This document shows, piece after piece, positions 1 through 8,114 of a stretch of DNA of 64,000 nucleotides (position 1 is its first letter; each line of letters starts with the position of its first letter). The notes beneath the pieces are model-generated. The model was not told where the DNA came from and searched no databases. It worked only from the letters and a program-made list of their open reading frames with translations. This DNA comes from a virus: positions 106,802-170,801 of IMG/VR virus record IMGVR_UViG_3300047476_002078; one strand, written 5' to 3'. A program made the position numbers and the translations under genes.

Positions 1-465
1 TCCTGCAATAACGTCTATTTTTGGATATTTCTTTTTTACGTAATCAAGAACTTCTAACATCATAACAGAATTTCCGTGAGCAATATCAATAGTTAAAATA
101 TCAACTCCAAAATCTGCTAAAAAGTCTGCACGTCTCATACCTTCGTCTTTGACTCCAATACTGGCGGCTTTTAAACCTTTTATTTGTTTAAGTTGATTGA
201 TCTGTTCCTCAATGGTCATAAACCTATGTAAAATTCCCAATCCGCCTAATTCGTGCATTTTATTTGCCATTTGGTACTCGGTTACGGTGTCCATGTTGGC
301 AGATATGATAGGAGTATCTAAATGGTAATTTTTTGTAACTCTGCTTTTAAGTGAGGGTGTTAAACGAGAATCAATCTCACTGTATCTAGGCATCAACAAA
401 ACATCATTAAATGTTAATCCTTTGTTTCTTTCTAAAACTTGACTAGGATAAAAAATTAAACTCAT
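1..465 (-). CDS. GMP reductase / IMP dehydrogenase family protein (partial, N-terminal part)
   Basis: The frame runs off the left edge; about 155 N-terminal residues are visible. GLTFNDVLLMPRYSEI, ISANMDTVTE and TIDIAHGNS are signature blocks of the IMPDH/GMP reductase TIM-barrel family, which interconverts GMP and IMP or makes XMP with NAD(P). No CBS insertion appears between the HRF and TIDIAHG blocks, and the TIDIAHG form resembles class II GMP reductases, so GMP reductase is the better guess. The catalytic Cys loop is outside the window. The start ATG (465-463) overlaps the stop of the upstream gene (ATGA), so the two are probably translationally coupled. A nucleotide-pool role during phage growth is inferred. 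Confidence 0.85.
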   Translation of the reverse strand, partial: MSLIFYPSQVLERNKGLTFNDVLLMPRYSEIDSRLTPSLKSRVTKNYHLDTPIISANMDTVTEYQMANKMHELGGLGILHRFMTIEEQINQLKQIKGLKAASIGVKDEGMRRADFLADFGVDILTIDIAHGNSVMMLEVLDYVKKKYPKIDVIAG

Positions 466-1424
466 GTCACCTCTTTAATTTTGTCGTAATTACGGACGTG
501 AGGCTTGATATAAATATGCTTTACTAAGCTTCTTGCAGGTCCGTGTGGTTGCCATCTAAAATGCCCTGTTACACCAACTACACCACAAGAAAATTCTTTC
601 GGAAACACAAAATTTTGACCAACGAGAGAAAATTCTTTTTTAGTATATACTTTCTCCTGCCCTTCTCTTTTACTTTTTTTATCAGCAAAAACATTTGTTG
701 TTTTGACACAAGACTCAACTGAGTTATGAATAAAAAGAATGATATTAAAAATAACTTGAATGTGCTTATGAAATGAAGCTTCTGTGACTTTTTCCACAGC
801 TTTTAAATTTGGTACTTCTTCACCATTTTTAATTTTTTGATAATCTTCATCTGCTAAAATACGGTAGATTTCTTTTTGTTTTAGAATAATATCTTCAATG
901 GTCGATTCAGTATCTTCGAGAGGAATATTCAAATGGGAAATCGTGTAAGAATTTAATTCTGTATTAAACGCTAACATTCCCATAGTGAAGCAGTATTTTT
1001 CTTGTATCGTTCGGATGTCAACAAAGACTCCTTGTATAAGTTCCCCATCTTGATCTTTTAGACCTTTTAAATCTAAAAAAGCTTTAAAATCTTTTGGCAA
1101 ATATTTAACTTTAATATCAAGGCTTGTATGGAACATAGCCTCAATTAAATTTTTGCCGACAATATAATTGTTAGGAGATTCAAGATAGCCTTTGTAAGCT
1201 CTTAAAAAAACTTTTAGACTCTCGTCACTGTTGATGAACTCAACTAGAGAACTTACAGGAATTCCGTTAAGATAATCAGTAGGTTCGTAATTAATTTTGA
1301 TTAGAACGTCATCAACTAATTCCATGTAGTCAGTAATCATGCAAAATTTAGAGAGTAAATTTAAGTTTTCATTTTTGGAAACTTTAGAGCCATCTAAATA
1401 ATCAGGAAGAATAAATGTTTGCAT
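462..1424 (-). CDS. AcrVA2-like conserved phage protein (320 aa)
   Basis: Soluble 320-residue protein; GGAG sits 6 bases before the ATG. From memory its architecture matches the AcrVA2 anti-CRISPR family (about 322 aa): a GVFVDI block in the middle, a hydrophobic helix (VIFNIILFIHN) in the second half, and a C-terminal GH(F/W)R...G...R...I.P block (VTGHFRWQPHG...IYIKPHVRN). AcrVA2 lowers Cas12a expression, but relatives are widespread in phages whose hosts need not have Cas12a, so the target here is unknown. The gene is coupled to the GMP reductase-like gene. An alternative is a generic phage protein that shares only the C-terminal GHWR-type block. Confidence 0.5.
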   Translation of the reverse strand: MQTFILPDYLDGSKVSKNENLNLLSKFCMITDYMELVDDVLIKINYEPTDYLNGIPVSSLVEFINSDESLKVFLRAYKGYLESPNNYIVGKNLIEAMFHTSLDIKVKYLPKDFKAFLDLKGLKDQDGELIQGVFVDIRTIQEKYCFTMGMLAFNTELNSYTISHLNIPLEDTESTIEDIILKQKEIYRILADEDYQKIKNGEEVPNLKAVEKVTEASFHKHIQVIFNIILFIHNSVESCVKTTNVFADKKSKREGQEKVYTKKEFSLVGQNFVFPKEFSCGVVGVTGHFRWQPHGPARSLVKHIYIKPHVRNYDKIKEVT

Positions 1425-1517
1425 AACTACTCCGTATTTTGGAGATTAATACTATGCACAATATAAAAATACAAGTTTTAAAATTACAAACATGATTAGG
1501 AAATCTAAAATACTTTT

Positions 1518-1877
1518 ATGAATGTATTTACGGCTAAAGTTAAAGACCTTGATAAAATTAATTTACTCAGACTGATCTTATATTACCCTAAAGGAAATAC
1601 TATATTTGAAGTCCAATTTTGCGGTCTTGTCGATAAAAGTGATGTGGGATTTTTTTACACATCGGATGAAAAAGATTACATGGTAGCTGTAAATGAAAAT
1701 TGGTTTCTTAATGAGGTTGTGGAATCTGTAAAATCGGGTCGTTATGCCATTTTAGAGGGTGATTTAGAGCAGATTGAACATCAAGTAAGGCTTAAATCTA
1801 TTCTCAAGGATTACTATGAAGAACAGATTGGAACAAGTCCTAGAAAAGTTCTTGGAAGAAAAAATAAGACTGCCTAA
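1518..1877 (+). CDS. hypothetical protein (119 aa)
   Basis: Not recognised. A soluble, mixed alpha/beta composition with an acidic middle and a basic tail (PRKVLGRKNKT). It is divergent from the AcrVA2-like gene, so the 93-base gap probably carries promoters in both directions. Only a weak AGGAAA lies upstream of the ATG. Confidence 0.7.
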   Translation: MNVFTAKVKDLDKINLLRLILYYPKGNTIFEVQFCGLVDKSDVGFFYTSDEKDYMVAVNENWFLNEVVESVKSGRYAILEGDLEQIEHQVRLKSILKDYYEEQIGTSPRKVLGRKNKTA

Positions 1878-1921
1878 TTGTTAATTAATACCCTTCAATA
1901 GTTATAGTAAAGGGATGAAAA

Positions 1922-2962
1922 ATGGCACATACAAATTACACAATACCTACGAGTGTTTGGAGCATTAGTTCTGGAAATTTAGTGAACTCTACTTTATTTT
2001 CTTTTAACACTCCATGTTATATAATTAATCCTACTACATTGAACAATTTAGGACTTACATACAACTCAAGTTTATCGGAAGCTCAATTTCAAAATTTGAA
2101 ATCAACTTTGTCTTCACCTGTAAGTTTTGAGGCATCTGACTACTTAATTTCAAACTGGATAAGTTGTGGTTGGGGTTCAAACGCTAGTGAAGTTTTAGCT
2201 AATTATAACTCTTTCGTTAATAACCATTTAGAGCTTGGTGGAAGTTTAAGAGAGCAATTAAATAAAGCCTCTATACCTTTGACAAGTGTTGTAACTTTAG
2301 GCGAGCTTTCTAGCTCAAATTATTTCCTACCTATTTTAGTTTTTTCAAACCAAACAGACGCAGACCCTTTGGCAGGAAATTCTGAGCAAAATGAAAACGG
2401 TTCTATGGTAGCCGTTCAAAGCATTAACATATCTACTCCATTTGAAAGCAATATTATGTTTTCACATGATAACCCTGTGGAAAATGCAGGCTCATACAAG
2501 TATGAAGTTTATAGATCACTTTTAGGGAACCATTCATTAGAAAGAAGCTTTACAGTGAGCGGTTATTTTGATGAACCTATTTCAAACACTGTAAATGTTT
2601 ATGGAGGAGGGGATTACTTTATTAAAGTTTATCCACTAACTCTGCCCGACACTTTAGGACCATCAACAACTTCTAATACAGTCTATGTAGATTCAAGTCT
2701 TCCTCAAAAACCTACAATATTTTCTGCGATTTGGGAGGGAACAGGCATTTCTTTGAACTGGTCTTCAGCTTTTTATCCAGACATAACAGCTTTTAACATA
2801 TACAGAGACAATGTTTTAATCGCTACAATTAATGAGCCTGCCTTTGACACAACATATTTGGATACTACTGCCGAGGAATTTGGTTCTTATTATTATGAAG
2901 TAGAGGCTTCTGTAAATTTTGCCGTAGAAAAGAGTGATCTTTTCTATTATCCAACATTATGA
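1922..2962 (+). CDS. probable virion protein with C-terminal fibronectin type III-like domains
   Basis: 346 residues, rich in Ser, Asn and Thr and low in Lys, unlike its neighbours. Residues from about 165 to 345 read as two Ig/FN3-like beta sandwiches: the last one has the KPTIFSAIWEGTGISLNWSS...ITAFNIYRDNVLIATI...YLDTT...YYYEVEA pattern typical of FN3. The N-terminal 150 residues are unfamiliar. FN3 and Ig modules are common on phage surface proteins, so a capsid or tail decoration or host-attachment role is inferred. AAGGGATG precedes the start. It overlaps the next gene by ATGA. Confidence 0.6.
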   Translation: MAHTNYTIPTSVWSISSGNLVNSTLFSFNTPCYIINPTTLNNLGLTYNSSLSEAQFQNLKSTLSSPVSFEASDYLISNWISCGWGSNASEVLANYNSFVNNHLELGGSLREQLNKASIPLTSVVTLGELSSSNYFLPILVFSNQTDADPLAGNSEQNENGSMVAVQSINISTPFESNIMFSHDNPVENAGSYKYEVYRSLLGNHSLERSFTVSGYFDEPISNTVNVYGGGDYFIKVYPLTLPDTLGPSTTSNTVYVDSSLPQKPTIFSAIWEGTGISLNWSSAFYPDITAFNIYRDNVLIATINEPAFDTTYLDTTAEEFGSYYYEVEASVNFAVEKSDLFYYPTL

Positions 2963-3384
2963 AAATAACAAATAAACTAATTAAAATTTCAAACTACTTA
3001 GATAAAATTGCCAAGTCAGGTTCAGTTTCACTGAATTATGAGTTTGATTACGATGATTTCAACTTAGATAAACTTGAAGAACTTCTTAAAAAATCTGGAA
3101 TTAGATTATCAGAAATAGCTGAATTGGATAGCGAAGGGAACATTGAGGAACTAAAGAAAATTTTTTGGGATGCTTTGGATTCTTTTGAAATTGAAGCGGA
3201 ATGTTCTTTTTATAAATCTAGTGATTCTGAAGGTTATCCAGAACCAAACGAAACAGAGATTGAAACTACTTATCCAAAGCTAAAAATTTTAGGAAAATCA
3301 ATTGATATTGAGTCTGTCATAATTAAAAGAACCAAAGAAAAAATTGAAGATAAGCTTTTTGAAAAGTTTATGGATGAATACTAA
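2959..3384 (+). CDS. leader-family protein 1 (141 aa, putative internal virion protein)
   Basis: Begins with an amphipathic helix (MKITNKLIKISNYLDKIAK) of the type shared by about ten proteins in this window; the remainder is acidic and unrelated to them. Such conserved N-termini on otherwise different proteins recall the capsid-targeting sequences of T4 internal proteins, removed by the prohead protease, so packaging into the capsid is inferred. The start overlaps the stop of the FN3 protein (ATGA). Confidence 0.65.
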   Translation: MKITNKLIKISNYLDKIAKSGSVSLNYEFDYDDFNLDKLEELLKKSGIRLSEIAELDSEGNIEELKKIFWDALDSFEIEAECSFYKSSDSEGYPEPNETEIETTYPKLKILGKSIDIESVIIKRTKEKIEDKLFEKFMDEY

Positions 3385-3977
3385 AATTTTTTATTAGGAG
3401 CTTTCCAGCTCAAATCGTTTTCTTTTCCGCTAAATTGCACTTCTTCCCAAATATCAGCAAATTTTTCTACAGTAGGATTTATCGAGCCAGAAAAATTAAT
3501 ATCTCTGTTTCTTATATTCTGAACTAATGAATGGTAACTTTCACTCTTTTCTAATCTTTCAAACTGAGAAAAAAGATTAATAACTAAAGAGCAATATTGA
3601 AATTTTCTAGCTTTTCTTGAAGCATTAGAATGAAGACCTACTATGAACAATTGCTCGTTTTTGTACTTTACTGGCATCTCCTGACAAAAAGAATTAATTT
3701 CAGCCCATAACCTTTCTTCAAATTCTTCTTCAGAGTATTCCCCTATTTCCCAAGACAGCCATAAAGAAAGAAAAGGTTCTTTTTGTGCCTCATATCTTGC
3801 AATAAGCTCATCTAAATATTGCGATATGTTTTCTTCTGCTTTTCCAAATTCCGAATTGAAATACTTAGTAATTATGCTCCCATTTTTCAAAGCAAAGATG
3901 GCAGGAATACAAGGATAATCAATTGTTATAAATTTCTCTATTTTGTCTAAAAGACTATCTGTTTGGGCGAGGCTCAT
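3381..3977 (-). CDS. hypothetical protein (198 aa)
   Basis: Not recognised. Residues 15-35 (KFITIDYPCIPAIFALKNGSII) look faintly like the cis-Pro strand of a thioredoxin fold, but no CXXC is present. It converges on the plus-strand gene 2959-3384, sharing the stop region. The start lies inside the coding region of the small lipoprotein upstream in another frame, and only a weak Shine-Dalgarno is visible. Confidence 0.6.
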   Translation of the reverse strand: MSLAQTDSLLDKIEKFITIDYPCIPAIFALKNGSIITKYFNSEFGKAEENISQYLDELIARYEAQKEPFLSLWLSWEIGEYSEEEFEERLWAEINSFCQEMPVKYKNEQLFIVGLHSNASRKARKFQYCSLVINLFSQFERLEKSESYHSLVQNIRNRDINFSGSINPTVEKFADIWEEVQFSGKENDLSWKAPNKKF

Positions 3978-4083
3978 AAAACTGATCTCTTTGGTCTTCT
4001 TTCAAATCAAATCTATAATCTGAAGTTGTTGAACAAGAAATAGTGGTGAAAAGAAGCAGAAAAAGAGAAATCAAACGCAACAT
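3955..4083 (-). CDS. small lipoprotein (42 aa)
   Basis: Short gene: a hydrophobic signal (LRLISLFLLLFTTIS) ends in a lipobox-like TISC, so Cys17 would be lipidated and the mature part is only 26 hydrophilic residues. A strong AGGAGG stands 4 bases before the ATG. It overlaps the start of gene 3381-3977 in another frame. Small outer-membrane lipoproteins in phages include o-spanins and superinfection-exclusion proteins; neither can be assigned, and no i-spanin partner is visible nearby. Confidence 0.65.
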   Translation of the reverse strand: MLRLISLFLLLFTTISCSTTSDYRFDLKEDQRDQFYEPRPNR

Positions 4084-4259
4084 AAAACCTCCTATGTGCT
4101 TTTTGATTAGTCTCGCCTTCTATGTTTTTAACCGGACTTTTGGTCGTGTTGACGATTAAAAAAATCTTTTTAAAGACAGGCTACTCCCCAATACTTATCT
4201 AAAGAAATAAATTAAATCATTAATCTTTTGCCTAAAATATACCTATATTTAGGAGATTT

Positions 4260-4631
4260 ATGAAAAAGATAGCATCAAAACTAATTGAAATCGCAGACCG
4301 GTTAAAGTTTGCGTATGAATCCAAAAAAGATCAAGAGAATTATTTAAAGCCCGACGAAGCTAAAAAACTCGAAGACTTCTTCAAGTCAGAACAACATAAA
4401 GTTGAAAACTTAGTTACTCCAGATGTAGGAACTTCAGTTCTAGGTAACGGTATTTCTGTTTATGTAATCCCATCACCTCGTCATAAAAAACCTGAAAAAA
4501 GATATGTTTTCAGAAATCCTTGGACTCAAGCGGAACAGCCAAGAGCTATCGAAGAAATGATTAGCAGGGCGGAGAGAAAATTTCCAGAATTTAAAGGTCG
4601 TATTCAGTATGAATGGGGAAGGATGGATTAA
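4260..4631 (+). CDS. leader-family protein 2 (123 aa)
   Basis: The N-terminus MKKIASKLIEIADRLK is the shared amphipathic leader; the rest is basic and charged with no known domain. AGGAG precedes the ATG. First of four consecutive leader-bearing genes after a 176-base gap (4084-4259) that holds no gene and should carry divergent promoters. Confidence 0.65.
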   Translation: MKKIASKLIEIADRLKFAYESKKDQENYLKPDEAKKLEDFFKSEQHKVENLVTPDVGTSVLGNGISVYVIPSPRHKKPEKRYVFRNPWTQAEQPRAIEEMISRAERKFPEFKGRIQYEWGRMD

Positions 4632-4632
4632 T

Positions 4633-5130
4633 ATGAGTACCGTTAAAAATCTTTTGAAAGTTGCTTCTTTTTTAGAAAAAATCGCAGAAAAAAAGAATAT
4701 ATACTTAGTTTCTTCAGAAGGTAATTTTTCTTATGAAAGAGTTGTAGGTATTTCAACTCCAGACATGGAAAAAACTGATAGCGTTGATGGAGATGTTAGA
4801 TATGAGCTTGAAAAAGCTATTCAAGACGATTTGAGAGGTTTTCCTCTTCACAAGTACGTGGCGAATGATACAAATCTACCTATTACTAAAATTCAATTAA
4901 AAGAAGTGAATAACGATGGAGTTGCTGTATATGAACTTCATTGTGAAAAAGACTTGTCTAAAGAAGAAATGGAAAAATTAAAAAGTGCTTTTTCTGGACA
5001 ACTATCGGATGGTTGGGGAGAAGGGTTCGAGCAGAATGAATTCTATGTTAAAGATACTGCCAGAAGCACGACTACTTACTACTATAGCCCGTGGACTCGA
5101 AACGGAAAAATAACAATTAAAAAAGCTTAA
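4633..5130 (+). CDS. leader-family protein 3 (165 aa)
   Basis: Start set at 4633 (MSTVKNLLKVASFLEKIAEKK) rather than an upstream in-frame ATG at 4609, because GGATGGA spaces correctly and the leader then sits exactly at the N-terminus. The IAE at the leader end fits the (L/I)-X-E type cleavage site of T4-like prohead proteases. Body of unknown function, rich in charged residues and a Tyr/Thr cluster near the C-terminus. Confidence 0.65.
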   Translation: MSTVKNLLKVASFLEKIAEKKNIYLVSSEGNFSYERVVGISTPDMEKTDSVDGDVRYELEKAIQDDLRGFPLHKYVANDTNLPITKIQLKEVNNDGVAVYELHCEKDLSKEEMEKLKSAFSGQLSDGWGEGFEQNEFYVKDTARSTTTYYYSPWTRNGKITIKKA

Positions 5131-5134
5131 TCTT

Positions 5135-5587
5135 ATGAAAAAAGTATTATCAGAAATTGCTAATTTAGAATCTAAACTATCCTCTGAAAAAAAAGCCAAA
5201 TATAATCCAGACGGTGCTTGGTATTATTATGGTTTCGGTGGAGGTGGTCTTGAGCATCCCATTTATCATGATGAGGGTCGGTACATAGATGTTCACAAAT
5301 ACATCAATACTCCATCTACAACAAAAGGGTTGGTTGAGATCAGTCAATTTGAGCAAGCTATTAAAAAACTTTTAAGTAATATCAATTCAGCTTCTTCTAA
5401 AAATGCAAATTATGTAAACCTTGGATGGAGAGTCGATAAAGAAGTCCTTGATGCTTTACTTAATCCTGTTTTTTTAGACACTAATGACCAATTCAAAGAC
5501 TATGAGCGTTGGGAGAAAAAGTGGAAAGAAGAGAACAATACTACTAGCAATCCTACACAAGAACAAATAATTAAAAACTACAGGTAA
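5135..5587 (+). CDS. leader-family protein 4 (150 aa)
   Basis: Begins MKKVLSEIANLESKLSSEKKAK, the leader again; then a Gly/Tyr-rich stretch (WYYYGFGGGG) and an alpha-helical tail. No recognised domain. Four bases after the previous stop. Confidence 0.65.
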   Translation: MKKVLSEIANLESKLSSEKKAKYNPDGAWYYYGFGGGGLEHPIYHDEGRYIDVHKYINTPSTTKGLVEISQFEQAIKKLLSNINSASSKNANYVNLGWRVDKEVLDALLNPVFLDTNDQFKDYERWEKKWKEENNTTSNPTQEQIIKNYR

Positions 5588-5593
5588 AAAATT

Positions 5594-5890
5594 ATGAACA
5601 TCAAAGAAGAAATTAAAAAACTTGAAGACAAAATAAGCTCAGAAAAGAAAGCCTCAGACTCTACTCTTCAACAAGTAGCGGAGGCAGTTAAAGGTCACAA
5701 TTTAATGTCTATGAGAAAACCTTTAGAAACCATATTCAAGAAAAAAGACATTGATTTTTCGTTTGAGCCGATTCCAGCTTTCCATATCAAACATAAAGGA
5801 AAAACAATTCTCATTGTAAATAAAAATAATGTTGAAGAAGTAGATTCTTCGGATGTGGTCGTAGGAAATGTTGTAATTGGCTATCTTTAA
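5594..5890 (+). CDS. leader-family protein 5 (98 aa)
   Basis: Leader MNIKEEIKKLEDKISSEKKAS followed by a small alpha/beta body with IKHKGKTILIVNKNN. The LESKLSSEKKA / LEDKISSEKKA leaders of this and the preceding protein are nearly the same, showing recent duplication of the leader on unrelated bodies. Last gene of the run before the terminator. Confidence 0.65.
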   Translation: MNIKEEIKKLEDKISSEKKASDSTLQQVAEAVKGHNLMSMRKPLETIFKKKDIDFSFEPIPAFHIKHKGKTILIVNKNNVEEVDSSDVVVGNVVIGYL

Positions 5891-5944
5891 TACACAGCAT
5901 AATAAAATCATCCTTTCTTTTTTACATTTTAAAAATTCATTGAT

Positions 5945-5983
5945 ACCGTAACTAAAAGCTAACACCTTTAGTTACGGTTTTTT
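5945..5983 (+). terminator. rho-independent terminator
   Basis: A 12-bp perfect stem (ACCGTAACTAAA with TTTAGTTACGGT), a 10-base loop and a run of six T. It closes the 4260-5890 operon. Confidence 0.85.
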
Positions 5984-6002
5984 AAATTTTAAAGGAAGGG
6001 TT

Positions 6003-6473
6003 ATGGATATTCAACTAGGTCAAAAAGTAGTAGATAAAGTTACTGGGTTTAAAGGGGTTGTAGAACATATTTATTATCCTCTTCATGACAGTATTAAAGT
6101 CGGTATTCAAGCTCCTATTGGTAAAGATGGAAAAATGGGGGAGTGCTATACTGTGGACGTAGTAGGTGTTCAAATTTTAGATAAAAAACCAATAGTAAAA
6201 GCAGTCAAGTCACAACCAAAATATAAACTAGGTTCAAAAGCAAAATGCACAATTACTGGAGTAGAAGGAACAATTGTAGCCTACATACTTTATTTGAATG
6301 GGTGTGTTCATTACAGAGTTCAACCAAAAGTTCCAAAAGGTGAAAAGCCTGAAGACTACACAGTACAAAAATTTCCCGAAGGCTCATTAAAAGTTGAGGA
6401 GCCGAAAACAGTACATGCTCCAACTAGCACAGGCGGACCAAAAGAAAAAATAACCAAACAACGTCTGGGGTAA
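6003..6473 (+). CDS. duplicated SH3-like/KOW-type small beta-domain protein (156 aa)
   Basis: Two copies of one module: residues 3-38 (LGQKVVDKVTGFKGVVEHI) and about 75-110 (LGSKAKCTITGVEGTIVAYI). The pattern LGxK(x5)TGxxGx is like small beta-barrel KOW/SH3 modules seen in phage proteins; function unknown. AAGGAAGGG Shine-Dalgarno. Pro/Lys-rich tail. Confidence 0.6.
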   Translation: MDIQLGQKVVDKVTGFKGVVEHIYYPLHDSIKVGIQAPIGKDGKMGECYTVDVVGVQILDKKPIVKAVKSQPKYKLGSKAKCTITGVEGTIVAYILYLNGCVHYRVQPKVPKGEKPEDYTVQKFPEGSLKVEEPKTVHAPTSTGGPKEKITKQRLG

Positions 6474-6476
6474 TTT

Positions 6477-6623
6477 ATGTACGGGAATCTCGGTGATGCG
6501 ATAAAAAATTTAGTGGTATTTTTAGTAGTGTCTTTAGTTATAACATTTCCACTGGCTCTTTGGAAATTATACGACATCTTTATCTGGTTTAAGAATCATA
6601 TTCATTTTGGAGTTTATCCATGA
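6477..6623 (+). CDS. small membrane protein (48 aa)
   Basis: A single transmembrane helix (about residues 11-34, NLVVFLVVSLVITFPLALW) with an aromatic tail. Stop overlaps the next start (ATGA). Not recognised. Confidence 0.6.
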   Translation: MYGNLGDAIKNLVVFLVVSLVITFPLALWKLYDIFIWFKNHIHFGVYP

Positions 6624-6940
6624 TTGAAATGAGCAAGGAAGATTTGGTTAGTGAATTAATCAAACAAAAAAATTTAATAGAAAGGATGAAGAAAGATTAT
6701 CACGAAGACATGGAGAGAAAAAATAAAGAAATAAACTTTTTAAAATCTGAATGTAAAAGAGTTTATGACCCAATCAGGGAATTTTGGAACATGGAAAAAA
6801 ATGAAGAAGCCGAACAAATGAAGAAAAAATTAACTGCTATTGAAAGTGAACTTCGCCACATATATGACTACTCAGTAGGAGAATCCGAAGTTCAAGCAGG
6901 TATTAGTAATATCCTATCAGATCACTTTAAAAAGGCGTGA
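6620..6940 (+). CDS. coiled-coil protein (106 aa)
   Basis: Nearly all helical and highly charged, with heptad-like leucines (LVSELIKQKNLIERMKK); no known domain. Internal ATG at 6629 is an alternative start. Coupled to the membrane peptide before it. Confidence 0.6.
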   Translation: MIEMSKEDLVSELIKQKNLIERMKKDYHEDMERKNKEINFLKSECKRVYDPIREFWNMEKNEEAEQMKKKLTAIESELRHIYDYSVGESEVQAGISNILSDHFKKA

Positions 6941-6943
6941 AAT

Positions 6944-7150
6944 ATGACAGCAAATGAATTTAAAGAACTATCTAATTGGCAAAAAATTAGAACCTTGTCT
7001 GGAGTTGTACCTCAGACAGGTAGCTTAGAAACAGATGTTAAAATATTAACTGACCGTTTAGCAATATGTTGTCTTATTTCAAGAGTTGAAGAAGGTGATG
7101 CAACAGAAGAATTTTTAAACGAAATCATAGATAAAGCCTTTGGAGTATAA
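6944..7150 (+). CDS. hypothetical protein (68 aa)
   Basis: Small acidic helical protein, not recognised. GTGAAATATG context; three bases after the previous stop. Confidence 0.6.
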   Translation: MTANEFKELSNWQKIRTLSGVVPQTGSLETDVKILTDRLAICCLISRVEEGDATEEFLNEIIDKAFGV

Positions 7151-7151
7151 T

Positions 7152-7385
7152 GTGAAAATTGCAGAAGCTATGACTTCTAACAAACCTTTTAAAAGACCAG
7201 AAAGTGATGAAATAGTTCAATGGTTTTTAGGAGGAACAGGACCTTTTTCAGACTTAGTACAGTGTGATTATTTTACCGTAAATGGAGAATTTACAACTGA
7301 CTTATCGTTATATGCTTCAGATATTTTAGCAACAGATTGGCAAATAATAGGCACGACCGAAGCGAACGAGGCTGAAGAAGAGTAG
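7152..7385 (+). CDS. hypothetical protein (77 aa)
   Basis: GTG at 7152 is preferred because GGAG lies 6 bases upstream; an in-frame TTG at 7140 has none. Acidic C-terminus. Its last codons lie inside the structured element 7377-7458. Confidence 0.55.
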   Translation: MKIAEAMTSNKPFKRPESDEIVQWFLGGTGPFSDLVQCDYFTVNGEFTTDLSLYASDILATDWQIIGTTEANEAEEE

Positions 7386-7458
7386 CTAGGTGGAAGCGAG
7401 ATGACTGTGTTGACCCGAACGGTATGCGAGCCTTGAAATAATCGGGTCCCGCCTCTTC
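7377..7458 (+). ncRNA. structured RNA leader with a split copy of the start-associated element
   Basis: Nested pairing is visible: GAAGA 7377-7381 with TCTTC 7454-7458, GGTGG 7389-7393 with CCGCC 7449-7453, and GACCCGA 7412-7418 with TCGGGTC 7442-7448. It ends 12 bases before the ATG of the next gene. Pieces of the 16-mer element occur in order, GTGGAAGCG ... CGGTAT ... AGC-CTT-GAAA, as if extra bases had been inserted. It does not fold as a tRNA. Confidence 0.4.
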
Positions 7459-7470
7459 AAAGGAAAAATT

Positions 7471-7878
7471 ATGAGTGAAGAAAAGTTTAGAAGGTATTTA
7501 GAACTCAATTACAATATTGAAAAAATTAAACACGAAAATACTTTTGAATGGGCTGTAAATGCTTTGGAAGATATGGACATACAATTAGGTATGGAATCTC
7601 ATAGAATAAGCAGACTTGAAGAGTTTTGTAAGGAGTTTGTTTACGGTGAAGAAAATCCCCAATATTACAAAACAATGACAGAAAAAGTTGAAAGCTTAGA
7701 ACATAAATTGAAAAAGGCACTCGAAGTTATTAAATTTTATGCAGAACATCATAACTGGGATTTTAGCTGTACTATTTGGGATGGTGATTGGGAGCCATTA
7801 AATTCTAATGCTCTTACAAAAAATCTTCTCGTAGGGGGCAAAAAAGCTAGAGACTTTTTAAAAGAAGAAAACAAATGA
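7471..7878 (+). CDS. hypothetical coiled-coil protein (135 aa)
   Basis: Helical; the C-terminal half (LKKALEVIKFYAEHHNWDF...KARDFLKEENK) matches the tails of the proteins at 27983 and 28358 (ALEFYADEAH..., KAREALAKV), so it belongs to that paralogous family. Translated from AAAGGA just after the structured leader. Confidence 0.6.
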   Translation: MSEEKFRRYLELNYNIEKIKHENTFEWAVNALEDMDIQLGMESHRISRLEEFCKEFVYGEENPQYYKTMTEKVESLEHKLKKALEVIKFYAEHHNWDFSCTIWDGDWEPLNSNALTKNLLVGGKKARDFLKEENK

Positions 7879-8114
7879 GTATCGCTTTATTAATTGTGTT
7901 TCTATTCGGTATGTTAATTTACTGTTTCTCTGTGGCTTCAAAAATAGAAGAGGATTATGTGCCATTTAAAGAGTCTTACACTCTAGGAGAATTTTTAATA
8001 TCAATTTTAACTTTTCCTTATTACATATTTCATAAAATTTCTTTTATATCGCTTAAATCAGTTTTTTCATTTTTAGAATTTATATTCAACTTAGAAATAA
8101 GAAAAAGAAAATGA
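7875..8114 (+). CDS. membrane protein, two segments (79 aa)
   Basis: Hydrophobic helix at residues 2-21 and a second Phe/Ile-rich stretch at about 40-72, with a basic end (EIRKRK). Overlaps both neighbours by four bases (ATGA). Function unknown. Confidence 0.6.
   Translation: MSIALLIVFLFGMLIYCFSVASKIEEDYVPFKESYTLGEFLISILTFPYYIFHKISFISLKSVFSFLEFIFNLEIRKRK

Noticed and set aside
5002-5199. A 65-codon minus-strand open frame in the leader cluster
   Set aside because: Lies across the junction of two well-supported plus-strand genes; no Shine-Dalgarno.
7377-7458. tRNA gene
   Set aside because: There is an outer stem and a strong inner stem but no D-arm, anticodon arm of 5 bp or T-arm (GGTTCGAATCC type).
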